64,000 nucleotides of DNA from positions 940,001-1,004,000 of the forward strand of contig JAYJMM010000121.1 of the NCBI GenBank assembly GCA_037349105.1, given 5' to 3'. Positions 23,640 through 34,690 of the stretch are shown here, in pieces; positions within the stretch are counted from its first letter, which is position 1, and each line of letters starts with the position of its first letter. This DNA is from Limnomonas spitsbergensis (taxonomy: Eukaryota; Chlorophyta; Chlorophyceae; Chlamydomonadales). A program made the position numbers and the translations under genes. Below the pieces are notes generated by a model. It had not been told where the DNA came from, searched no databases, and saw only the letters and a list, made by a program, of their open reading frames with translations.

Positions 23640-25600
23640 GGGCGCGCTGCGGCGTCCGAGGTTTAGCAAGGTCCCTGTCGCCAAGAAACGATTAAATTAG
23701 GCCAGACAAGACTTACTTATTCATCGGTTAGCAACGAATGAGGTCGATGCGGCAGCAGGCTGCAGCAGCCCGACCGCATGCATGCAACGTGCTCAACCCT
23801 CAGCGGCATCTACAGGGTCGCTTCATGTGCTCCGGGTTCCAGAGGAGGATTTTGAATTCTTCTTGAGCATGCGCAGCAATGACCTGACCCTGATTTAATG
23901 TACATATTCCCTGAGGTCGACCTGCTGGTGTTATCTACCTTCGATGCCTCGCTTCCCCTCCGGGACGAGCACACCCGGGCTGAGCTTACCCTTTTCGCCG
24001 GATGAGTCCACCAGAGTTTTATCAGCGACGCGCTCGAGGTGCTGTGTGAGGAATCGTGTCTCCGAGGAATGATTGGCCTGCGGACACTAGCGAAGTTGCT
24101 TGTGGATCAAAGGTATTCGTCACGTGTTGCGCGCGTCAGTGCTCAACGTAATACGGAGCGACGGCGTGCATTGATTGTGCAGGTGGGTGGGGCGCTGCCT
24201 TTATTGAAGAGAGCAGTGTATAGTCGTCACACCTCTGACATTGAATGGACTTGCCTTCGATATGTGTGAACGAACTGGAGGGAAATGTGCGGCATCCACT
24301 ACACTACCCCCACGCACTGGTGACCGCCCGCCACCTGCATCTGCTGAGAATTTGCGGGAAGCTGGGATCCAAAGCTGGGAGTGTGTGACACGCGATGACA
24401 GTTTTCGCCCAAGTTAATACAACAGCGTCTCTCAGTCACAAATCCCAGGCATCGAATCGAATCGTTTGGACGCTTGGGCGGATTCATTCTTGATTACGCA
24501 CCCGTGTCCCGGTACGCTGACATGCAGTTGCCCTTCGGCTGCTAGGAGGATGTCATCCATGTGTATCCCGCATTTCCTTAGTTGCTCAGCGTCCACTGAG
24601 TCAGCTTATCAAGCTAGCAAGACATGCCTCTCTTTTTGTCCTACATACTGTGGAAATGGCAGTCATCCTAGGTTCTGCATGCATGGCCGCGGTCACTCGA
24701 GGCTGGCCTGAGTGCAACATGAGACAGAGCCCCTAAACCAGCTGTAGGTTATCTGTCTGATCCAGACCTCTTTCCTTCTCAAGCTCCTATGAGATGTTCA
24801 AAATTTGCCCTGACAGGGCTTTAAGGGCGAGGGGGGGCAAAGGGATTCCCCTCATCATCGAAAGCTGTAGAGCTTGAAAATAGCTCTCCATATCTGGCCT
24901 TAAAAAATAATCTGGTCAAGAGGGCTGCGAGATTTGGAAGGTCAAATTGGGGAGGGGGGGGGAGGGGGGTAAACAAAAAATGGCTGTTAAAGAATTTTAT
25001 TTTTGCCATCAGACTGATACGATAGCTACATCGTTGCATTCATAATTTGAATGACATTTGCTGTTCATGCGCATCATAAATTATTACACACAGAAAACCA
25101 GACCCCCCTTGGCATGCAATTTCGGGTCGGAGGGGTGTCATGGCTCCGTTAGTAATGGACCATTACCACAGGCACTTTTGTTTGCACGCTCATTACTGAC
25201 TCATCTTCTGCACTTGGGGGTTCATAACCATGCTAATATTCTGTGCGTTTGTGTTGGTTGATTGTCCAAGGGGGTCACTATTTTTTCGCTCGCTGTCCTA
25301 GTGTTTTTGTCGCGACTGAGAGGTGCACCTTCAGGAATGGGTGATCCACGCAAAAAATACGCAAGACCTAAAAAAAGTAACGGGTGCAGTCCGGAGTTCT
25401 CCTTGGTAGGCGGACACACTTCTTGAAGTTCATAGTTCATACCTAACTGCAGTTGCCAACGCACTAACCAAGTGCTACTACCAACCGAAATGGAGTTGGC
25501 GCAGTCAAACGTGCGGTGCACTCTACGTCGTTGCAATTTTTAGCCTGGTTCTTTGTGTAACGGTATGTACCTGTTTACGGGCACCTGTCCCATGCATCAC
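23640..25600. other. Gene-poor stretch upstream of the oxidase
   Basis: No exon chain is supported. A poly-G tract lies at about 24,951-24,968. The oxidase promoter should lie just above 23,608, but I see no clear TATA box there. Confidence 0.5.
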
Positions 25601-25620
25601 TGATGCACATTTGAAATGAG

Positions 25621-25745
25621 ACCCCAAAGACCCCAGTTGTGGCCAGCCGAACCACCTTGGGCACCACTTGTAGGCTGGTCTCAATTGGGCCTATGGCGGC
25701 CTACAGGCAGCCTGCCGAAGGTGCTTTTATAGCCAAAAAAACAAC
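25621..25745 (+). mobile_element. MITE-like repeat, copy 5 (5' truncated)
   Basis: Carries CCCCAGTTGTGGCCAGCCGA, GGTCTCAATTGGGCC and GCCTGCCGAAGGTG like copies 1 and 2, but lacks the TGTTTATTT tip. It abuts the LINE fragment that follows. Confidence 0.65.
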
Positions 25746-25754
25746 ACTGCATCC

Positions 25755-26000
25755 GGAGGGCCTACCCACCCTTCTCCCTTGGCTTCTTCTTGACGAGCGG
25801 GCATTGGAAGCAAGCATGCTTCACGGCCTCCACATGCTCAACGTCTTCCCTTGCCCAACATCGCTGTGAGCAACATGCCTTGCGCTACTAGCCAGAGACT
25901 GGCCGCCCCACCGTCGTCTACTGGCTGCCTCTCAGCGCGGTCAACTGCTGCGTTGACCGCGCCGAGAGGCAGCCTTAATTGTGTAAACAAGCGAGCTCAT
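25755..26000 (-). pseudogene. Decayed C-terminal end of a non-LTR retrotransposon (LINE) ORF
   Basis: On the minus strand a frame reads CWAREDVEHVEAVKHACFQC, matching CQRCWARG...VEDALHVCFQCP of the plus-strand copy at 30,580-30,680. This is the Cys/His zinc-knuckle typical of the end of L1-like ORF2 proteins. The upstream sequence matches the CGGCTCGGCGCGATCAGC region of the other copy. Frameshifts and stops show it is dead. Between 26,040 and 26,290 the minus strand stays nearly open (one TGA) and may be more of the element or another gene relic. Confidence 0.6.
25923..25974. other. Near-perfect 23-bp hairpin
   Basis: Arms at 25923-25945 and 25952-25974 (GGCTGCCTCTC...GCGGTCAAC and its complement) pair at 22 of 23 positions (A/C mismatch at 25934/25963) around the 6-nt loop TGCTGC. 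It lies inside the LINE fragment, so it may be a fold-back duplication. Confidence 0.8.
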
Positions 26001-26299
26001 ATCCTTCAGCCGGCGTGTGAACCCAGGAGGCTGAAATCAGGCTCAGTGTTCGGTGGCGGGATGCCTGTTGGGGTCCCCCTGGCCGATCATACCCAGCTGC
26101 ACCTGCCCGTAGGCTGCGTCCACTAGCACCAGCGCTCATGTGACGGTTTGCAGCTGTACGTTATAAGCTGCCTGGCACAGTTTGGAGACAGCTCCATGCT
26201 CCAACTCCTCCAAGGCGCCCATCAGTTGCGCTTTCTGGTGCTCTGTCTGACCGCGAGCTGCATAGTGCCAGCCGTTATGGCTGCCGCGGCTAGGGGCTG

Positions 26300-27640
26300 T
26301 CTTGCTGTGATATCTAAAAGGATTATAATAACCTACAGGACGTTAACTACATCTGGATTATTTGGTCTGACTGGTAAGAACACAACAGTACCATTGTGCC
26401 GCTGTATGCGTTGTAGACAAAGATGTGGAACATGCTTCCACCAATTTCAGTGTGATGGCCGGATCTGCTGCACATCATGAGGGCCAGTTATCCCCGAGCT
26501 GGTGGCATATGCGGTGCTGAGGCAGGCTGGAATGCTGGATAGGTGACAAGTGTGGACAGGCTCTGAGGAAGGGCCGCCGCGTCTGCGGATCTCGGATGTC
26601 ACCACTCACCAGATAGTATGGTTATTGTTTCGAGATTTTGGCTTCTGCCAGCTGTTTGGTGCGACATTTCCTGGCAACTGTGCAAGAGTGGCTGAGGGGT
26701 GGCTGCAGACAAGTCTGGCTCTCTAAGGACTGATAGCATAAACATATCTGGCTAGGAGATCCGACCCGTGGATCTGGGAGGCAGACCTTCCCAGATTATC
26801 TGGCTAATGGATCAGCCATTTCGAAGAGAAAAACGTGAACAATCCAAACAGCATGAGATTTCATGTGTGCCATAAGCGGTCCGGAGCTTAGGTTCAAGCT
26901 GATCCCAGGTTTTCACCCTCTGAAAATGAAAAAGGCACCCACCCTTTTGAATCCCATGCAGATACTACTTCACCAGGTATTTCTAGCGCAACATTTATAA
27001 TGCAAACAATTGCCCATGCATCACTTGTAATGATCACGCATACTCCACACGTGCTAGCGTAAAAGTTTGCCAAGTCGCCAAGGTTTGCCAAGTTTGCCCA
27101 AAGACATACCTGTCCCAAGCTGAGGAAGAAAAAAAGGAAACTGCACCCCGCAGGGACGAGAGGATTAAGGAAACAGTGCGTCATGCTGTGCCCGCGCCGT
27201 TACCATTTTGAACCCTACAGCATTGTCCATGCCGTGTGCCCGTGCAGGTCGCATCTTAGCATGCACAGCTCCTTCTCCTCAGCTGGAATTGTCTTTGCCC
27301 CTGGATCCACGTACGCTGACTACGGCTGCGACAGAAGCCCCACTATCAGGTAGCTGCTCCTTGCTGGAATTGCCTCTGCTGCTCCGCATACGCTGACTCA
27401 TGTGGTGAAAGAAGCGCATGGGCACAGGTCGCACCTTTAAGTCATGAGCCTGGCTCCTTCTCCTTCAGAATTTGTTCCGAAGGAGTGCTGTTGGTTCCAC
27501 ATTAACACATCTCTCCATGAAATTGTTGGCGCGGCATATGAAGGCACAATTTATAATGCGGTAGAGACGGGTGATAAATATGAACCGGTTTTTACAGCAT
27601 GTCCATATGGTTTAGTATCCATCATACAGTTTACAGTATC
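26300..27640. other. Stretch without a supported gene
   Basis: Isolated open frames occur on both strands. One is minus-strand, about 26,370-26,450, reading FHIFVYNAYSGTMVLL. None could be joined into an exon chain or assigned to a family. Confidence 0.4.
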
Positions 27641-27674
27641 CATCAATCCATCAACCCATATAACATCCAAAGTA

Positions 27675-27955
27675 TAGTTGCATGGTATGCTTACATGGCA
27701 TGGCTGCATGGTATGGTTGCATGACATGGTTACATGGGATGGTAAGGTTGCATGCATGGTTATATGCGATGGTATGGATGTTTGGAAAAGGTGCAGAACA
27801 TGGGTGCATGGCATCGTTGCATATCATGGTTGCATGATATGGTTGCATGACATGGCTATATGGCACGTTTGCATGGCATGGTTACTTGGCATGCTGCATG
27901 GCATGTTTGTATGCAATGATTGCAGGATATGCTTTTAAAGCATGATTGCATGGCA
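27675..27955. repeat. Degenerate ATGGTTGCATGACATGG repeats
   Basis: Imperfect 15-21-bp repeats of TTGCATGGCATGG and TTACATGGGATGG type. They precede the composite element at 28,039. Confidence 0.7.
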
Positions 27956-28038
27956 TGGCCATCTACAGTGGCCTTGGTTAGGCGATAGAGGGACAGGGTT
28001 GCTGATAGAGATGCCGCTTGAAACGCATGGTATATCGA

Positions 28039-28315
28039 GGCCGCGTAGCTCAATGGGTATGGTTACCACGAGATGGACGATATCGCAGTAAGAGATGGAT
28101 GCATATCGGGGTGGAAACCACCGGTTCAGTCCCTCTTGTTCATTTGTCGCATCCACGAATATTCGTTTCTCTGTCTAAATCAATATGCGCCGATGAGGAG
28201 CCAATCGTCATTTTGCGTTCGGCCATACCCCTGGTCATACCAGATTGGACCAAAGGCAAAGGCCCGACGTGCATTGGCAGGCTTTATCGATCCACATTAA
28301 TTGCAAATTTTTATA
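28039..28315 (+). mobile_element. tRNA-derived SINE-like head, copy 1
   Basis: A-box-like TAGCTCAATGGG at 28,046-28,057 and B-box-like GGTTCAGTCCC at 28,123-28,133 are the two parts of an internal RNA polymerase III promoter. Their spacing is longer than in a tRNA because a 'GAGATGGACRATATCG' segment is doubled between them. It is not a functional tRNA: no cloverleaf acceptor stem closes. Confidence 0.6.
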
Positions 28316-28644
28316 ATCTATATGTCTCGACCGTTGATTGCCACTTGTGAAGGGCTTCAGGTTACCCCATTGGTGGAATTTTCGCATTCTAATTGTAGCG
28401 GATATCCGCGGGTAGAGAGGTGACACATTTCTTGCCCTTCATTATTTCTAATTCACAGCTTTCTGCACAATGTCCGTGCAGGTTGACAAGATCGAGGTAT
28501 GTCTAGAAAGCCGAAGGCGCGTTTCCTGTGAGGGGCGAGGTGCCAATACGAACGGCTGGGGGCGTAGGCTCCGGCCTATAAAAATGGAGACAGACTCCCA
28601 AGACCAGGAAGGATGAGGGCCAAATGTAGATAGTGGCTCCATCA

Positions 28645-28939
28645 TACATGCTGGCTTCATGTACTGGCTGGCATGCATGCTGGCTCCATGCACTGGCTGG
28701 CATGCATGCTGGCTCCATGCACTAGCTGGCATGCATGCTGGCTCCATGCACTGGCTGGTATGCATGCTGGCTCCATGCACTGGCTGGCATGCATGCTGGC
28801 TCCATGCACTGGCTGGCATGCATGCTGGCTCCATGCACTGGCTGGCATGCATGCTGGCTCCATGCACTGGCTGGTATGCATGCTGGCTCCATGCACTGGC
28901 TGGCATGCATGCTGGCTCCATGCACTGGCTGGCATGCAT
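28645..28939. repeat. 29-bp VNTR, short allele
   Basis: About 10 tandem copies of a 29-bp unit (CATGCACTGGCTGGCATG, then CATGCTGGCTC). The unit has no stop codon in any of six frames and 29 is not a multiple of 3, so long ORFs with a 29-residue period appear on both strands without implying a gene. Confidence 0.95.
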
Positions 28940-29189
28940 GACCTATAGCCTTATACCCTACACTGTCCCACCTGCATCGTGCTTGACCTTGTCCTTGCAC
29001 TTCTCGGTGGCACTCGTACCAGGGGGCCCAGCCTGCGAGCAATGTCATGGGGGTCAAAGTCATGAAGACCTTAAGGAGGCAGGGGGGTGGCATACCTTCA
29101 GTATGTACCCATATTGAATGCTACACCCTTGCCACTGAATCCTGGCCCATGAACCATGGAATGCTTTGCTTTGCCCTCCTCACGGGGGC

Positions 29190-29312
29190 AGCCGGAGGAG
29201 GCAATGCTGGAGGGGAGTGCAGAAATTATGTGGTGCAAGCAGGTACAATACATGGAAGGCAATACAGTTTATCCAGACCAAAATGGCAGAGATAGAGGCT
29301 GTGACGGAGAGA
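29190..29312 (+). pseudogene. Degenerate copy of gene D last exon, copy 1
   Basis: The sequence around GAGGAGGCAATGCTGGAGGG and TTTATCCAGACCAAAATGGC matches the gene D final exon (41,951-42,094), including the words FIQTKMAEIEAV and the trailing TAGTAACATG. The frame is shifted between the two halves, so it cannot encode the gene D C-terminus. Confidence 0.6.
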
Positions 29313-29679
29313 ATTTATAGTAACATGGATGCCCCACTTCTATCAGTTATACGCCACAATTATTGATGGCCTGCTTTTTCCCTTTCTTAATTTTTAAGGA
29401 TGTGTTTTTCTCTAAGAGGTCGGGCGCCCGGCCGAGCCTTTTGAGCAGGGTCAACAAAGACAATATGAACAACATGAGAAACGCAATGACCGGTGTGAGA
29501 CAAAATGATTAAGTCTGCTTTTTCCCATATCTTCTGAAAGTCAAGGCTCAGGTGCATCAATTGTGCTAAGATGCCCCCCTATGTTCCAGCTCAGCACCCT
29601 CAAACCTTTCCTCTCTCTATTCGCCGTAGCATTAACCGGTTTACGGGTAACCCGCTAGATTGACTTCACCTCCTCTGAC

Positions 29680-29790
29680 AGTAGCATGTGTCAGCTGCTG
29701 ATGATTGCGCCGTCCTCTAGTGTCGGCTGTGCTGATCGCGCCGAGACACAACCTTAAGTCGTGCAACCCCAGGCACACGCCCTCTTCCCA
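29680..29790 (-). pseudogene. LINE fragment (minus strand)
   Basis: The reverse complement carries CTCGGCGCGATCAGCAC and AGAGGACGGCGCAA, collinear with the LINE coding remnant at about 30,528-30,575. It is too short and too mutated to code. Confidence 0.55.
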
Positions 29791-29799
29791 GTGCGGCCC

Positions 29800-30400
29800 T
29801 TCGCATGCGCCAATACGGTAGGTACGTAGGCAGAAAGGCTGGTAGTCTTAATACATACCGGTAACGGGTAACGGGTATCCCCGACCGGATCGTATGCTTT
29901 ATTTATGTTTTTTGAATGGCATGGACTCCTCATACCGTATACTTCATAATTCTGCTTTTGCTGAGAAATGAAGGTTTGACTGGGTTCTGTAAGCACGGGG
30001 ATGGGTGGGTTGTCAGCCAAGGGACGAATTCGGCAGGGGCAGGAGGTTTGTGCTGGATATTGGGAGTGGGGATGGAGGGGAAAGTGCGAGTCGAAATACA
30101 TTCGAATGATCACAGCCCTTCGATGCCCACTTTTGCCCCTCATGCTTGGTGTGACAATGGTGTGACTGTTTGGCCGACATTTGATATGACCACACATCAG
30201 GTCCCAGACGTTGGCAATACAAAGTGTGACCACCGCCCTTGCTCTGTAATTGATGAGTTCGCCTCTCAAAATTAAGTAGTGACTAAATAAACAGCTTGTT
30301 TAGTTATTTTGCAAACTATATTTTGCAACAAACCGAGACGGATTTGTCCACGATGCTGCCAATCTTCTGCATGTCACCTACCGTATTTAGCGACCTCACT
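29800..30400. other. Stretch without a supported gene
   Basis: Only short open frames. A plus-strand phrase FVLDIGSGDGG at about 30,050 resembles a SAM-binding motif but has no supporting context. Confidence 0.4.
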
Positions 30401-30419
30401 TATCTCCTTTCTCTGATCT

Positions 30420-31178
30420 GCGGCGACCTACCGCGCCTGGTTCCAGTCCACGGCGGGTGCCGTGCTGGCGCCAAGAGCCGCACTAGCCAGAGGGAGTGTG
30501 CTTGTGTGCGCATAAATTTGCGACTGCGGCTCGGCGCGATCAGCACGGCTGATACCTACCAGAGGACGGCGCAACGGTCAGCGGCGAGAGGCACGCTGTT
30601 GCCAGCGGTGTTGGGCACGGGGGGATAGCAAGCAGGTGGAGGATGCGCTACATGTGTGCTTCCAGTGCCCTAGTGTCAGGGAGCAGTTACGGGAGCGGGG
30701 GTGGGCAGGTCCTCTGGGCGCTGCCACTCACTTCCACCAGCTGTACCAGGCTGAGCAGGGGTGGGATGCACTTGCTTTTGTGGACTGTGCGGTGGGCATT
30801 GTTGAGGGTTAGTCTCTAGGGATTCTGAGGCGCCTGTGTTGTTGCCTTTCCGGCCTTCCCTTTTGGTCATTTTTGTTGTTGTTGTTTGCCTCCTTTTTAG
30901 TGTCTTCTCTTCTCCCTTCTGGTCAGTGGGGCACCCTCGCGGCCAAGCAGGGTGGGATACGCTTGCTTTTGTGGACTTCCCTTTTGAGAGGCTTTGTTGA
31001 GGGCTAGTCTCTACCGTATTGGAACTCAGGTGTCGGACTTGGTCTTCTTTGCCTTCCCGGCCTCTCCTTTTGTTCCTTCCCATCCCCCCCTCTTCCTTTT
31101 AGTTTCTTCTTTTCTCCCTTTTGATCGTTTGGGCGCCCACGGGGCCGAGCTTTGAGTGGGCCCAGAGGTGTAACGTTA
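30420..31178 (+). pseudogene. 5'-truncated LINE: ORF2 C-terminus plus 3' UTR
   Basis: The plus strand encodes NLRLRLGAISTADTYQR in one frame, then after a frame change CQRCWARGDSKQVEDALH and VCFQCPSVREQ. This is the Arg-rich/RLGA region followed by the C-x2-C...H-x4-C knuckle of L1-like non-LTR retrotransposons. The frame ends at TAG (about 30,810). A T-rich 3' region of about 370 bp follows, closing with GGGCGCCCACGGGGCCGAGC and CCCAGAGGTGTAACGTTAT. The frameshift and 5' truncation make it inactive. Confidence 0.7.
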
Positions 31179-31310
31179 TGGAACGGAACAAAAGGAGAGG
31201 CCGAGAAGGCAGTGAAGACGAAGTCCGACACCTGAGTTTCACTAGAGACTAGCCCTCAACAAAGCCTCTGAGAAAAGAAAAGTCCACAAAAGCGAGCGCA
31301 TCCTATTTTG
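31179..31310 (-). mobile_element. Inverted LINE 3'-UTR fragment
   Basis: Reverse complement of the LINE tail at about 30,950-31,085 (CTCCTTTTGTTCC, CTCAGGTGTCGGACTT, GAGGCTTTGTTGAGGGCTAG). It abuts the previous element tail to tail, making a large fold-back with about 90 bp between the arms. Confidence 0.65.
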
Positions 31311-31384
31311 CCCTAGGTGACCAGCCATCATGATGACCAACCCCATCATATTGACCAGCCCGGCAGCCCCTAACTGATCAATAT

Positions 31385-31460
31385 GGTTGTTTCTTTCCTC
31401 CCAGCCGATTATTTGGGCACCCACGCGGCCTTTTGACCTGGGCCCAGAGGAGTAACGCAA
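31385..31460 (+). mobile_element. Isolated LINE terminal motif
   Basis: A short piece with CCTCCCAGCCGATTATTTGG, then GGGCACCCACGCGGCC and GGGCCCAGAGGAGTAACG, matching the last roughly 70 bp of the LINE tails at 31,110-31,178 and 47,597-47,665. Confidence 0.55.
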
Positions 31461-31464
31461 TTGA

Positions 31465-32620
31465 CTTCTGGATGGACCACAGCTATCCGGTGCTTATCCC
31501 TAACTCAGTCGAACCAACTCTTCCTCAGTGCCAGGCCAAAACAACTTTGTCAAATTCCCTTGCCTTATCCCACTCTTTTGACCTCTTATTTGAGAGCTGC
31601 GTGTGTTATATCGATTGATCTTGTTTGTTCGTGGCCTCATGGGCTATTTTATAAATTTTAAGTACCGTATGTCTTGCCACGTCATTGATCCGTCCAATCG
31701 GCACGCCCGGTAGGTCCGTCATCACCTGCCAACCGATGCCTGCCAGCCAAGCATGCGTCTATGCAATCGTCGCCATTGAACCCTGATCGGTGGACGGGCT
31801 TTGAAGTCCACTGTGCTCCCTGGAATAAACCCAAGACAATGATAGTCTGACATTGCATTCAATTGAAGGAATGCAAATAGCCTAGAGTAGGAGAGGCAGG
31901 GAGCGTTCACTCCGGTTCGCGCGGCGTGCGCGGGCGTTTCCAAAATTGTGATAAGGCCAGCTCGCAAGGAACCACAGTCTGCGCAACTGGATGGGAAGGA
32001 TCTGAATCCTCTCCCAGAGCTCCCAGAGCCGATCCTGCCAGGCCTAGATACCAATTCCTCCTGCCTGGCACTGAACGGCCCTATTCACAGCCCATGCCAA
32101 TCACGGTCCCTCCATTCCGCCCCTCACAGGCAGCACAGTCACAGGGAAACAAGCAAGCAGCTGTCTGCTGTTGGCTGTCAGCAGAGCATTGCGAGGTGGC
32201 TTCGCCAGGCCTGGCCGGAGAGGGCTGACGCATCGTTGGCGGATGGACGATGGTTCCACTCCAGCCCTTCCGGCCTCATCGTCATCCGATTCGACTGAGA
32301 TTCAGAGGCATAGAAATCTGCAAGCCGCATTCAAGGTTCACAGGAGCAGCATCCCTGCTTAGGTGGGTGCAGCAATCAGCAATAGTGCTTGTAACCTGAG
32401 TGATAGCTGCGCATGTCCAGTGACCTTTGCTGCGTACCATGGCTATGCTCATACTACAGAAGCCAGCCATCATTGCTCCTTTTTAAATGTAGTGGGTTCA
32501 TTAAACCTTTATTTGTCAGGCCAAAGTGAAGCCCTTGAGAAGGGCTACCATGACAGGCTTCAATTAGGATTTTGGGTGAATTTTGACTATGTGTTTGGAT
32601 GTAGGGGTACCATTCTAGCA
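31465..32620. other. Stretch without a supported gene
   Basis: No consistent exon chain or repeat family was recognised. Open frames of 60-110 codons on both strands lack family resemblance. Confidence 0.45.
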
Positions 32621-33221
32621 TGCAAGGCCGCGTAGCTCAATGGGTATGCGTACCACGAGATGGACAATATCGCAGTAAGAGATGGACAATATCGGGGTGG
32701 AAACCACCGGTTCAGTCCCTCTTGTCCATTTGTCGCATCCACGAATATTCGTTTCTCTGTCTAAATCAATATGCGCCAATGAGGAGCCAATCGTCATTTT
32801 GCGTTCGGCCATACCCCTGGTCATACCAGACTGGACCAAAGGCAAAGGCCCGACGCGCATTGACAGGCTTTATCGAGCCACATTAATTGCAAATGTTTAT
32901 AATTATATGTGTCGACCGTTGATTGCCACTTGAAAAGGGCTTCAGGTTTTCCCATTATTGGAATTTTCGCATTCTTATTGCAGCGGACATCCGCGGGGAG
33001 AGAGGTGACACATTTCTTGCCCTTCATTATTTCTAATTCATAGCTTTCTGCACAATGTCCGTGCAGGTTGACAAGATCGAGGTATGTCTAGAAAGCCGAG
33101 GGCGCGTTTCTCTGTGAGGGGCGAGGTGCCAATACGAACGGCTGGGGGCGTAGGCTCCGGCCTATAAAAATGGAGACAGACTCCCAAGACCAGGAAGGAT
33201 GAGGGCCAAATGTAGATAGTG

Positions 33222-34295
33222 GCTCCATCATACATGCTGGCTGTCATACATGCTGGCTACATGTACTGGCTGGCATGCATGCTGGCTACATGCACTGGCT
33301 GGTATGCATGCTGGCTCCATGCACTGGCTGGCATGCATGCTGGCTCCATGCACTGGCTGACATGCATGTTGGCTCCATGCACTGGCTGGTATGCATGCTG
33401 GCTCCATGCACTGGCTGGCATGCATGCTGGCTCCATGCACTGGCTGGCATGCATGTTGGCTCCATGCATTAGCTGGCATGCATGCTGGCTCCATGCACTG
33501 GCTGGCATGCATGCTGGCTCCATGCACTGGCTGACATGCATGTTGGCTCCATGCACTGGCTGGTATGCATGCTGGCTCCATGCACTGGCTGGCATGCATG
33601 CTGGCTCCATGCACTGGCTGGTATGCATGCTGGCTCCATGCACTGGCTGGTATGCATGCTGGCTCCATGCACTGGCTTGCATGCATGCTGGCTCCATGCA
33701 CTGGCTGGTATGCATGCTGGCTCCATGCAATACCTGCCATGCATGCTGGCTCAATGCACTGGCTGGCATGCATGCTGGCTCCATGCACTGGCTGGCATGC
33801 ATGCTGGCTCCATGCAATACCTGCCATGCATGCTGGCTCCATGCACTGGCTGGCATGCATGCTGGCTCCATGCACTGGCTGGCATGCATGCTGGCTCCAT
33901 GCAATACCTGCCATGCATGCTGGCTCCATGCACTGGCTGGCATGCATGCTGGCTCCATGCAATACCTGCCATGCATGCTGGCTCCATGCAATACCTGCCA
34001 TGCATGCTGGCTCAATGCAATACCTGCCATGCATGCTGGCTCAATGCAATACCTGCCATGCATGCTGGCTCTATGCAATACCTGCCATGCATGCTGGCTC
34101 TATGCAATACCTGCCATGCATGCTGGCTCCATGCAATACCTGCCATGCATGCTGGCTCCATGCAATACCTGCCATGCATGCTGGCTCAATGCAATACCTG
34201 CCATGCATGCTGGCTCTATGCAATACCTGCCATGCATGCTGGCTCTATGCACTGGCTGGCATGCATGCTGGCTCCATGCACTGGCTGGCATGCAT
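33222..34295. repeat. 29-bp VNTR, long allele
   Basis: About 37 units of the 29-bp repeat. Two subtypes segregate: CACTGGCTGGCATGCATG in the left part and CAATACCTGCCATGCATG from about 33,728 to 34,240, pointing to local block expansion. ORFs of up to 361 codons on both strands arise only because the unit lacks stops. Confidence 0.95.
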
Positions 34296-34544
34296 GACCT
34301 ATAGCCTTAAAACCTACACTGTCCCACATGCATCATGCTTGACCTTGTCCTTGCACTTCTCGGTGGCACTCGTACCAGGGGGCCCAGCCTGCGAGCACTG
34401 TAATGGGGGTCAAAGTCATGAAGACCTTAAGGAGGCAGGGGGGTGGCATACCTTTAGTATGCACCCATATTGAATGCTACACCCTTGCCACTGAATCCTG
34501 GCCCATGAACCATGGAATGCTTTGCTCTGCCCTCCTCACAGGGG

Positions 34545-34690
34545 CAGCCGGAGGAGGCAATGCTGGAGGGGAGTGCAGAAATTATGTGGTGCAACCAGGT
34601 ACAACACATGGAAGGCATTACAGTTTATCCAGACCACAATGGCAGAGATAGAGGCTGTGATGGAGAGAATGTTATAGTAACATGGATGCC
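34545..34690 (+). pseudogene. Degenerate copy of gene D last exon, copy 2
   Basis: CCCTCCTCACAG|GGGCAGCCGGAGGAG resembles the gene D final intron/exon junction (TTTTCACAG|GAACAGCTAGAAG), and TATCCAGACCACAATGGCAG matches its coding end. The frame is broken, as in copy 1. Confidence 0.6.

Larger units (their letters stand above)
28039..29453 (+). mobile_element. Composite retroelement-like unit, copy 1 (SINE head, VNTR, gene fragments, LINE-type tail)
   Basis: A 1.4-kb block homologous to 32,626-34,812. Homology starts in both copies exactly at GGCCGCGTAGCTCAATGGG, a tRNA-like A-box region with a B-box-like GGTTCAGTCCC at 28,123. It runs through a shared middle, a 29-bp VNTR (about 10 units here), a dispersed 'GTCATGGGGGTCAAAG' element and a fragment resembling the last exon of gene D. 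It ends in a T-rich stretch plus GGGCGCCCGGCCGAGCC, the same terminal phrase found at the LINE 3' ends. No target-site duplication was recognised. Confidence 0.65.

Noticed and set aside
28039..28140. Functional tRNA gene
   Set aside because: A- and B-box-like motifs are present, but the spacing is inflated by an internal duplication and no acceptor or anticodon stem can be closed. The sequence is repeated at 32,626 as part of a larger element.
30040..30110. FVLDIGSGDGG as a SAM methyltransferase gene
   Set aside because: The frame stops within about ten codons and no following exon or motif was found. Probably chance.
33219..34304. 361-codon Cys/His/Trp-rich ORF as a metal-binding protein
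   Set aside because: The 29-bp unit is open in all six frames, so ORF length carries no evidence of coding.
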